Source of the DNA: Reticulitermes speratus
Lineage: Eukaryota > Arthropoda > Insecta > Blattodea > Rhinotermitidae
Assembly (NCBI GenBank): GCA_021186555.1
Contig: JAJKFL010000330.1
Coordinates: 33,834,175-33,898,174 of the forward strand
Direction: 5' to 3'
Length of the DNA: 64,000 bases
In this document: positions 13,101 to 25,100 of the stretch, one piece after another
Position numbering within the stretch: the first letter of the stretch is position 1
Layout of the letters: each line of letters starts with the position of its first letter
The notes under the pieces: generated by a model
What the model was told of the DNA's origin: nothing
What the model saw: only the letters and a program-made list of their open reading frames with translations
Databases searched by the model: none
Program-made: the position numbers and the translations under genes

Positions 13101-16100
13101 CATTTTTATATGATGAATGAGGAAAAAATTCTTGTAGCCTGGTAAATGCTTTAGGACAGTGATGTTTTACATACAGCTTGAGTTTTAAATATTAAAAGAC
13201 CACGTATTTATGAGAACAGAATTTGAATGGTGCCCTGGTGTCCATTTGTGACAGTTGGGTAAATATGGTTTAACACTGGTCAACCAACAACTAAAGATTT
13301 TAATTTTTAACTTCTGGCCTAATTTTCTGCACCTCCACTATTATTAGTTGTTAAAGTAAAGTTTATGTTAACCAATCTTTATAATAAAGCAGCCTTCTGC
13401 ATGATTATATAAGAAGAAGAAAGTCATTCATGCTAATAAAACTTGACATTTTAATACTTATTATATCTGCATTTTGTATGAATTTTGAGACTGCAAGACA
13501 GTGGTGTTCTGTTCCAGTTAAAGGGAGCACTGCAGAAGTAGACTGGAATTTCCTTGAACGCATATATGAAAATCGAGACCTTCGACCGTACCCAGTTCCA
13601 GAAGAGGAAAGAGTAGGGTTCACATTTGAAGCTGCAAAATATCATGATGCCGTTATCATGCCTTGGTACCGCAATCAGGATCAGCCACAGGTACGTTTAG
13701 TTACATCATATTTTCTTAGACTCTGAAGGTAAACTTGCCCTTCTACTTAATTAACCACCACACTGTGAAGACGCATGAGGGAGTGGAGGTATAGCTCAAC
13801 ACACTGTTGAATTTTACTCTAGACCAGTGCAAATCGTCCGTTTCATCCACTGGCTGCTTTATCCTTGAAACAGCCACCATTGGGCACCAGAACTCTTTTG
13901 TGATTACCAAACTTTGTTATCTTTTATATATTATATATTATAAACCAACAAATATTGCACTATTATACATGTATTGTCAACCCTACATATGTTTCGGCTC
14001 AGACAGAGCCGAAACATATGTAGGGTTGACAATACATGTATAATAGTGCAATATTTGTTGGTTTATAATGTATAATATCTCAAACATGCACGGTATGTAC
14101 AACTTTAAAGAAATTTGTTATCTTTGTGCGAGACGAACCAGCTGAATGGTTTGTATGACTTTATTACTGAAATTGTATCCATGAAGTTTAATTTGATGTT
14201 TTTTTCTCTCATTTCTTTTTCGCAGTACTTCTATGTAGCAGAAATTTGTGGCCATCTGAATCCCAAATCTTCATTCCCTGGTTCTGAATATAAAACATTT
14301 GATGAATATTACTTCAAGAAATATGGCATCCGGATACAGAATAGCAAGCAGCCTCTTCTGGATGTCGATCACACTTCAGCAAGGCTCAATTTTCTGACAC
14401 CAAGGTGATGTGTGGGTGTATAGTCAAGTTACAACAGTACTACTCTGTGACATTAGTAGAACGTACTACAGCGTGTCTTGTTCTGTGCAGCTCTATACCT
14501 AACGTTCACGTTGCTAATGCTGCCATCAGTCATTCTGATCTCATTTTTTAAGGACTGATTTTATTCATTTCAGTTGTCAGTGAATACCTTTGTCGTTCAT
14601 ACAGCCTGCCAAGTATCATGAATCTGGTAAAATGAAGGAGGATGAGATAGGTGCGGCATGTAGCACACATGGGAGAGAAGAGAAATGCATAAAAATGTTA
14701 TCATAATGCCTGCTTGTAGATAGGAGAATAATATAAAAATGGATCTTAAATAATTGGGTTGTGGGAATTTGGGGTGGATATGTTTGGCTCAAAATAGGAA
14801 CTGTTGGTGGGCTCTTGTGAACACAGACACTAACCTTCCACTTCCATAAAAGACATGGAATTTCTGAGTGATCTTCTCAGGGATCGCTCTGCTCCATTGA
14901 GGTAACCATTCTGCAAGAATGACAGTTCCATGCGTGTGCACACGTTCGTCTGTGTTCATTTTAACTTTTAACAAGGTGGCCAACATTATGAAATTTGGCA
15001 TGCATATTGTGCCATTGAAGGCCACCCAAATGCCATACTTTTCAATTTCTGAAGTCAGTAATAACACCTTGATGAATGTAGGGATTTATGGAGCTTGTGT
15101 GGGCTAGTATCACTAAAGATAATATCCTGGAATGGCGTATGGTAGTAGAAACTGGAAAAGTATGGAACTTGTGAGGCAGGAATGAACTGTTGTCACTAAT
15201 GTTAATGTCCTGGAATGGCATATGATAGTAGGTACTGGAAAAGTATGCAGATTTTGTTTAGGTAATGTAAAATGACAGCATGGCATCTATGCTTAAAATG
15301 TATTACATATTTAGCTTATGTTTTGATGGCGGTTAACTAATGAACCATTGGAGCTGGGTTTGTAAAATTTGATATGGAAATAGATCATAAACATGGTTAC
15401 GCACAGCATATGAAATATAATTTTGTTGTGCCAGAGCTCAGGTGGCAAGTAGTTGGCTTCTTACTGTAGAAGCATGGGTATGATGCCTGGCCAAACATCA
15501 GATGTACCGTATATTCTCGAATCTAATCCGCACTTTTTTTACAGTTTTAGAGGGCTAAAAAATCAGATGCGGATTAGATTCGCGTGCGGATTAGATTCGC
15601 GGTCTAGAGCTGGATTTTGGAAAAATGATTGAGCTGCTGTACAATATAACAATAACGTAATTAACGTAATTAATAAACAACGTAAGAACAATACAATACA
15701 ATAATCTATTATTTTATTATTTATTATTTATAATTTATTATTCATCAGACTCGCCGTCATCACTCATAATTCGAGGAATGTTCAAAGATCTGGCCTTCTT
15801 TATCGCCTCCTCGCGAGTAGATCATAACTCACAAACAGTCCAGTCTTGCGTCTCTCTTGAAAAAACGTGAAGACTGCATCATCAATTTCAGGAAATCGTC
15901 CTTTCTTGGGTCCAGTGAATTTCCTTCGTGACGCCTCACACCCGCTGATCGCTACCTTGTGTTTCCGCCACAGTCGAACGTTGCTTTCATCAACTCCAAA
16001 AATTTCAGCGGCTTTGCGGTTTCCATTCTCTGCGCACCGAATAACTTCACGTTTGAACTTTGCCGTATATGAGAGTCGTTTAGATTTCAGGTGTCCCTCT

Positions 16101-19100
16101 TCCATAACTACGGTACACGACAATTTGGAACAAGCACCTCCCACGTTTCAACAACTAAAGATCAGCTGGCTTCAGACGAGATTGCGCACGTCTGTTGAGA
16201 AAGGCCCCGCCTCGATCGGTATGACTCATCGGCCACAGGCGTAGCGTCGGATTTTAACGCATTGGTAACATCCAATATTATTCAATCAGTCGCCCCGTGG
16301 GCAAGGGGTGGTTGAAGGAAAGGTGCGGATTAGAATCGCGAACTAACTTTTTTTCGTTTAAGAAGTCGCCAAAAACTGGGTGCGGATTAGATTTGAGAAT
16401 ATACGGTATGTTGGCTGTTTCACCGTAAGTGTACTGAGCCATGTCACCAGTTTGGCACTTGGAATGGAACCAACAAACTGGTGTGAGCAACATACTTGCA
16501 GACTGCCTGCTGCTTAGCTATGATGACACTGCACAATTATGAACAGGTTGTTGTGTAGCAAACTGAATGTGTTGAAGCTCAAGGTGGACACTTCAAGCAT
16601 TTTATTTGATCTGCCAGAGGGTGTAACGTGGGATCCATGCAAAGGGATGTGTGTTCATAAATTACACTTTTTTTGTATTACACTATAGGTCCATCTCCTG
16701 AAGTTTTTCCCTACATTTTTCATTCATTCTATACAGTGTGACTTCATTCCTCATAAAAGTTCAGGTCTGTTTTATATAGTATTTGTATGGAGTAACAATA
16801 AGTTGATCTGTTTTAATCAGCTGGAGGGAATCATGTTGTGGTGAGACATAATTGATGTTCGTGAAGATGTCATTTGGTTCCTTCTGGAACTGTGTTTTGT
16901 TAATTAAGAAATCCGTGTCCTGATCCGTGTAGTTGCTCAGCGTTTGTGATATTTGACTTATCTAATGTTACAGGTATGTGAATCGCAAAGGAGTAGCTCT
17001 TCCGACCAGTAGTGCGGAAACTAAACGTGCCAAACGTGAGAACTTGGAGCAGAAGCAGATTTTGGTGCCGGAGCTGTGTACGCTTCACCCATTTCCGGCT
17101 TCACTCTGGCGCAAGGCTGTATGTCTTCCATGCATTTTGTACCGCATAAATGCACTGCTGTTGGCGGATGAGATCCGACGTGAAGTTGCTGTCTCTATCG
17201 CTCTCGGCCACAAGAACCTCTCTCCAAGTGAGAACTTTACCGTTTCTGTATGTGGCTTCACTTCATGGTGGCCGATGCTGAATATTCACTAAACCTTTTT
17301 AATTTTTCACAAACAAAAGTTACATGTATAAATAGAATTTGTAAGAGGTCAAAAATATGATTTATGTTGGTGTCTGTTTTCTTGTCTTAGTTATCCAGCA
17401 TGCAAATTGCATCTTTCTTGTGCCATATTATGTTATGTGTGGCCTGTCCGGCTTTTCAATATTTTTCACATTATCTCATAAATGGTAGATTATTGGAAGA
17501 AATTTATTTAACATAAAATGCGTGTTTTGATTTTCTCTACAACCTTCATCTGAAACATTTCTCATTCTAAGAAGAATTCAGCAAGATATTATCGTAAATG
17601 TACGTAGGTCTTTATGTAAAGTACCCGTTATTAGTGTCAGGTTTTAATGAAACTTGAATTTTCTCAACAGATTTTTGAAAAATCCTCAAATATCAAATTT
17701 CATGAAAATCCATCCAGTGGGAGCTGAGTTGTTCCATGCAGACAGACAGACGAAGCTAATAGTTGCTTTTCACAATTTTGCAAACGTGTCTAAAATTCGT
17801 ACTGTAAGTCAGTCATTTTAACACAGGTGCAGTGGTAACTGTGATGACAATTAAATGAATATTGCTTTATAGATACAAGGGTTTTGAGATACATTACAGT
17901 TATCAGAGGTCTCCTTTCTTAGAGACCGTTTAAGTACACTTTTTTTCCACATTTTACTTCATTCATGAATAGAAGATGGAGTATTTATGGTTGAAAACAA
18001 ACGTAAAGAAGATTGTGGTGTGATAAATGCGCTGTAAAACCAGATGCTGTAATTCTCACTTAATGGTCCCTTTTTTTTAATGTTTCTGCTGTAGTGTGTT
18101 TTCAATTCATATTCATTATATATTCAGGAAAAAATTTTATCTGTGAAGCTGGGATATTAATTTTTAATGTAGTGTGAGATTTTGGGTTGGAGATTCAAGC
18201 CTTCTGTGATGTGATGCCATGTTAAGTGAGTAGTTTCTGATGTCATGCAGTGCAAGACTGCTTGAACTGCTTGGCCCTGAAGATGAAGACACTGTGGTCC
18301 TTTGAAATGTCAGGAACTGCTCATCCATTGATACAGCGTCACATCCCAGAAGACTTCGATCTTCAGCAACAGATCTCAGGTTTAGTTTGGGGCAGTGAAA
18401 ACTAATGTTACCGTTTTCTGGGATTTGATTCCTTGTAGTGTAGTACAGAGGCTTCTGTGAAATGTTGGTGCCTACCGACTGAAATACACAGCATCACACT
18501 TCAGTTTGTAATCTCAGTTTGCTTAATTCTGTTCAGATTTTGAATGGCCACCATTGGATTTTGGTTGGAGTCTGGCGGATGTTCTGAAAAGGTCAAGAGA
18601 GAGTATTAAGAATGCTGAACAGGATAAAGATAAGAAGGGTACTGGAGGGAAGGTGGAACTTGTGAGCATTGAGGAGAAGAAAGAGGAGCCTCAGTTAAGG
18701 GAGAGGTCTGGTAATGAAGTATTGACAGAGGAGGAGAAGAAACTAAGTGGTGATTGGATGGAAATTGGAACCTGGTCCAATGACATGGCGAATCATGATC
18801 CGATATCGGTTTGTATACCTTTACATCTTTTTTATGAGCATATGGTTATTGCTTGACTAATGAAGGGAGCAGTGCTCACAGATGTGGGTACAAACTCCCA
18901 AAACACTTCCTCCTCCTACTGTTACTGCTACCTCAGAAGTTAGTATGGCTGCCATGTTGATATTAAAATGTGCAGAGGTGAGGTTGCTTTTGGTGGCATG
19001 AAAGACAAATAATCAAATGTAATTTTTATTTATAAAGGTAACAGTAAAGTTCTCCCTAGAACAGGCCATGAAGGCCCAGTGGGGGAGTAGAGGTATAGCT

Positions 19101-22100
19101 CTACTCTTTCTATAACCTCGGCACTAGATGAGGGTGGGTGGTCAACTCCACGCCCCGGCAACTTTACCCCCGGGAATGACCCAGTACCCATTGTATAGGA
19201 GGCTGGGTAGGCCCCAGGGCCGGTCTGGATGGGTGCTGAAAATCTCGCCCCCACCGGGATTCGATTCCCGGACCGTCCAGCCTGTAGCGAGTCACTATGC
19301 CGACTCAGCTATCCCGGCCCTCAATTTTTATTTATAGGCATGCAGAATGCAGCAAAAAGTGTTGATTTTCAGGCTTTCCCCGTGCCATATTTTTGATACA
19401 TACACATGTGCAAAGTGTATGTTTCGTCACAGTAATATTTATTTTTAAGATTTTATGCAGTACATAGATGCTTTTGTATTGAACTGAATTATGCCTTGTG
19501 ATTAGTTTTCAGAGTTGTCAGATGCAGATGACTTTGATATGAATGTAGCATTACCCTCAAATCTGACAATGGTGGATGAGGATGCAGAACTGGCAGGTCT
19601 TCATTCCAGTGGAGCCGACTGGGGGACAGGCATCCAGGCTCGCAAAGGCCGTGAACTTGTTCGTTATGGCTCTCCAAGCAGTTGGATGGGTACTGGGGGT
19701 ACTTTGGTGGTCTGGAGCAAGATTTAGAAGGCTTTGAAACAGAAGACTCATGTAGTGAACCTGGCAATGAATATGACGAATCTGACAGCAGCGACCTTCA
19801 GGTGAGAGTGGTTGGTTTGGTAGTTGTGTCTCGTTTACTTATCTATCAGATATTTACTTCTCTTTGTCTTGAAACTTGGATTAGACCATGGTAAAGGTAA
19901 ATTTTTTCTGCCCTTGTCATAAAGGCACATAGGGGGAGTAGAGATATAGCTCCACCTGATCTTAACCCTGTCACTAGATTGGGTTGAATGGTCATTTTCA
20001 CACCCTGGGCACATTACCCCACATCAGGGGAGAGATCCCTGGTACCCATGGATTAGGAGGCTGGGTGGGTCCCAGAGACAGTCTGGATGTTTCAGAGACA
20101 ATAAAAATCTCTTTTTGCTGCCAGGAATTGAATCCCAGATTATCCAGCCTGTAGGACAGTCACTGTACTGACTGAGCTATCCTGTCTATGATAGAGCTCA
20201 CATGTCCATGTATTTAGTTAACCCCCTGGCACTGGAATTAAGTGTCCAGTGTAGTATGCGAAAGATGGGTATTTAAACGATCACCAATTACTTTGGATGT
20301 TCGTGCCCGACAACTTTACTTGATGTTCGGTTTGCTCAGCATTGACTGAAGTCTCCTTCAGTGCCAAAGATTTGAGGTTCTTGAAATTTGGTCTTGTCCT
20401 TTTCCTTCTCTGGTAGAGCGCCTTATCAAACTGAAGATTTGGTGGCATGTTTGTGTGATATCCTAGACTATCTCCAGTATTATCAGGAATAATGCGAGTG
20501 CACCATCTGTCTCAGGTTCAATATTTTGTTCATTTTTTCTCCTGTATCACAGAATCTCCAAACCTGCCACAGATCTCTCCTCCCACGCACTCGTATTTAA
20601 TGTTGGCCACATAGATGTTTTTATCCTGTTTCCTCATATTATTTTGACCTTCTTCCTTTTACTGGTGGAACCAGTATCTCAGTCCTGTATTACCAAACCA
20701 GTATCTCAGTCCTGTATTACCAAACCAGTATCTCAGTCCTGTATTACCAAACCAGTATCTCAGTCCTGTGTATTACCAAACCAGTATCTCAGTCCTGTAT
20801 TACCAAACCAGTATCTCAGTCCTGTATTACCAAACCAGTATCTCAGTCCTGTATTACCAAACCAGTATCTCAGTCCTGGTATTACCAAACCAGTATCTCA
20901 GTCCTGTATTACCAAACCAGTATCTCAGTCCTGTATTACCAAACCAGTATCTCAGCCTGTATTACCAAACCAGTATCTCAGTCCTGTATTACCAAACCAG
21001 TATCTCAGTCCTTTTATTACCAAACCCGTATCTCAGTCCTGTTATTACCAAACCAGTATCTCAGTCCTGTGTATTACCAAACCAGTATCTCAGTCCTGTA
21101 TTACCAAACCAGTATCTCAGTCCTGTATTACCAAACCAGTATCTCAGTCCTGTATTACCAAACCAGTATCTCAGTCCTGTATTACCAAACCAGTATCTCA
21201 GTCCTGTTTATTACCAAACCAGTATCTCAGTCCTGTATTACCAAACCAGTATCTCAGTCCTGTGTATTACCAAACCAGTATCTCAGTCCTGTATTACCAA
21301 ACCAGTATCTCAGTCCTGGTATTACCAAACCAGTATCTCAGTCCTGTGTATTACCAAACCAGTATCTCAGTCCTGTGTATTACCAAACAGTATCTCAGTC
21401 CTGTGTATTACCAAACCAGTATCTCAGTCCTGTATTACCAAACCAGTATCTCAGTCCTGTATTACCAAACCAGTATCTCAGTCCTGTGTATTACCAAACC
21501 AGTATCTCAGTCCTGTATTACCAAACCAGTATCTCAGTCCTGTATTACCAAACCAGTATCTCAGTCCTGTGTATTACCAAACAATGTTACTTGATGGTCC
21601 TTGTATCATTGGAAATATATTCGCTGCAATTGTGTTGCTATCTGTCAAATTTCCTAATGTTATGTCTGATATATATGAAATATTTTGTACTACAAAGCTA
21701 ATAGAAAACACCAAAGATTTTATGAAATATGCACTGTATGTGTGCAAGTAATGTGCATTAGCCATGACTGTTAGAACAGTACACAAGTATGGCGGTAAAG
21801 TTTGGGTGTCATTCTAATCCTCATTCTTAATATTTTTTTTTTTAAATTTACATCAGTAAATCTAATTTCTTAGTTTGAGTGTTAATCATATTTAAAGTCT
21901 TGGCTACTACATATTCTGATATTTTCGAGGAAATGAGTAATATTCCGGGCAAGAGAACAGGTATTTTTGCTTGTGTTTACTGTGATGTGTATCTGCCGTC
22001 CTTGTTACGCATTATTTTTTGACTGGTATACACCACTGTTGTTATAAGTACTGCACGATATTCAACAACAACTTGGTATTAGTGTACTACTTTATTGTGT

Positions 22101-25100
22101 TGTCAGGGTACGTCACGACTTCGAATTGAGTTTAAAAGTGAAAATGTGGCAGAGGCAATCGAAGATGAGAACGAGATACAGAAACGTGAGAGGCGACATG
22201 CTATGATTCGACAAAACTCAGACACCTCAGGAAACGAAGATGAGATTCCTTGGGACTGGAAAAATGACAGTGATGAGGATTTTGATAAACTTACAGAAAG
22301 ATTCGTTGATCAGTTCAAGAAAGCCGCAGAGAAAAATCGTCAGTTTATTGAAAATAGTGGAATTCTTGTGAAGAGTAAGCAGGCAGTAGTGATAAACAGA
22401 AAAGGCAGTCAGCAACAGTCTCTAAATGAAAATACAACAAGTTCTATATCCATGACCAAATCTATATCCAGTTATTCTGCACTGAAGAACCAGCTGTCAT
22501 CACATGAAGAAAATCTGCTATTCAGTGAATGTATTAAAATTCAAAGCAATGCAGTAAAACCTGCTTCTTTGCTCTCTCCAGATAAACAAGACAATAATGA
22601 TAGTGGCCTCTCAGTAGATGGGAGTTCTGAAGAACTGGAAGTTGAGGCTGCCGATGCACTATGTGATGGATTGTTTGAAGCTGATGATATCTGCAAGGAC
22701 AGTGATCCTGATGAAGACATCATCAGTAAATTCAGTTTTGATGCACAGCCACATTTGGAAGGACATCCCGGTCCAGGTCCTAGTGTAATTCTTCAGGCAC
22801 TCACCATGTCAAATGCCAATGATGGCATCAATCTGGAACGTCTCGAGACTATTGGAGATTCGTTCCTTAAGTATGCCATCACTACATATCTCTACTGCAC
22901 CTACGACAACATTCATGAGGGTAAACTGAGCCACCTTCGTTCAAAACAGGTGAGTGCAGTTTGTGGCCTGTGTGGCTGCACATGTAGAAAGAGTAATTGG
23001 GAAGTGAGATTTGTGGTTCTTGCACTGGTGAGTATTAAGGTTACAGTGTTCTGGAATGTGATGACGTGTAGTTTGGTAGACAGGCATCTTGTGGATGAAG
23101 ATGCTATGATCCTTCAAAATGTCAGAAACTACAAGGTACTTACCACAGTGTAACTTCCTGGAAGACTTGATTTTTGGCACAACCCCCATGAGAAGTGTAA
23201 TCCTTACAAGACATGGTGTCCATTTTCATAGAGGTCATCATTTCTGGATATTCATGTCACTAATGTGAAGACTTTGGGTGGTTTTTGTTCTCATTTTGTA
23301 GTTACAGAGTTGTACAGGTGACCGAAACTACAGGGAGGGAGGGTTCAGATTGTGAAAACATGATGCCAATATGTAGAGGGTGTATTTCTGAAGAATGTGA
23401 AGTATTGTCATGGTAACATTACTGTAACACAATCCTAGTGAATGTGGCCCTGGGTAAGGTTATCATAGCCAGCACAGGTTTTTCTCCAGATGAGATATAA
23501 TGATTAGTTGAAATGAATGTTCAATGTACAGTCTACATAAGACCATACTAGTAGGTGATCACAGTCCAATTACTAAACACTAGTGTGTTTTATCACAGTC
23601 CATATGTTACATCACAGTTCTAAGGTTACTACATTCACACAGTCAATCTATACTAATTCAATTTCATGAAAGCAGAAATTTGTAAATTTAAGGTTAATTT
23701 CTTCAACATTTTACTGTTGCTAAACATTTGACTTAGTTTCGCAGGTCAGCAACCTGAACCTGTACCGACTGGGGCGTCGGAAAGTGTTTGGCGAAAGTAT
23801 GATTGCTACGAAGTTTGAACCACATGACAATTGGTTACCGCCTTGTTACTATGTACCCCGAGAACTGGAACGAGCCCTGATTGAAGCCGGAGTTCCCGCT
23901 AGCCACTGGAATCAGGCAGACCTACCTGCCCTAAGGGACCTTTCACGTGATGAGATCTGTAAACTGGTGCGTGAACGAAGTGAGAAACTACATAAGATGA
24001 GTGTTGGAGGAGACGCCATGTCAGAGGACATGCGCACAACATGTGGCCTGTATACCAACATTGAAAATATGCCCTGTTTCATTCCATATAATCTAATTAC
24101 ACAGCACAGCATTCCTGATAAAAGTGTGGCTGACTGCGTAGAGGCACTGATAGGGGCATATCTTATAGCCTGTGGTCCACGTGGTGCTCTTCTGTTCATG
24201 GCCTGGTTAGGAATCTGTGTCTTACCAAAAGAGGAAGTCACACTTACTGCTTCATGCTCTGACTCAAGGCCAGTGGGAAGTTTGTTACCAGAATTGGTCA
24301 TTACAGATGAGAACTCTGCAACTTCGGTGGAAGGAAAACAGGTATACAATTGGAATTATAGTAAAACCCCGATTTAATGTTCCCGCATTTAGTGAAATCC
24401 CGGATTTAGTGATGATTTTTTCATGTCCCGGCAGTAGCTCCATATAAACAATCTAACCTCCATTTAATGAAAACCTCGATTTAGTGGAATATATTCTAAT
24501 CCCCCAGCAATTCTTTAAATAGGGGTTTTACTATATTTCGTTCCTCACTTTCTCCTGTATTCCATTTACATTAATTTTATTTGTCTGTTCTGTTATTATC
24601 CTCCCATTCCTTTTGGTATTATGGACACACCGCAAGAAGGTGCACAGTGTGTTTAGGTAGGAGGGTAACTTGCCAGGCACACTGTGCATTTGCTGAACAC
24701 TGTTCCTGTGTCACAGGTATCATGTATGTTTGATTTCATTCCTCTGTATTGTAAGTGAGTGGACTCATATTTTCAGGATAGGGTATAGCATAAATTTGTC
24801 CTGCCCTTCCTATACAGCTCTTGCAACTTCTCGTGGTGTGCCCGTAGTAAATGTCACTGAGAGGTCTTTGTAATTTTATGGGTTGTGGATAATGATGTGC
24901 CAAGGCTGATAATGGATCCTGTGTGTCAGTTACTGAAGTGGCTGGATCCTGTGTGAGTGCAAGTAAAGCTATATGTATAAGATTATAATCCTGTAATTTG
25001 AAGTTTGAGGATAGCACAGTAGTGTGCATAAATATACATTTGCCTGGAACTTGACAATATGCAGGTTGATAGGTGGGTGGGTACCAGCATTTCGGAGGAA

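Noticed and set aside
19513-19514. Acceptor at CAG (19510-19512) for Dicer exon 13
   Set aside because: It adds two bases and leads quickly to a stop. The AG at 19513-19514 keeps frame with exon 12.
20671-21583. CRISPR-like array
   Set aside because: A direct head-to-tail repeat with no spacers, in an insect intron.
20644-21751. Long overlapping open frames (210-327 codons) with repeated PVSQSCITK text
   Set aside because: All come from a 27-bp minisatellite whose period is divisible by three. They are open in several frames at once and run into plain intron sequence.
23912-24349. 145-codon minus-strand open frame
   Set aside because: Shadow of Dicer exon 15 on the other strand.
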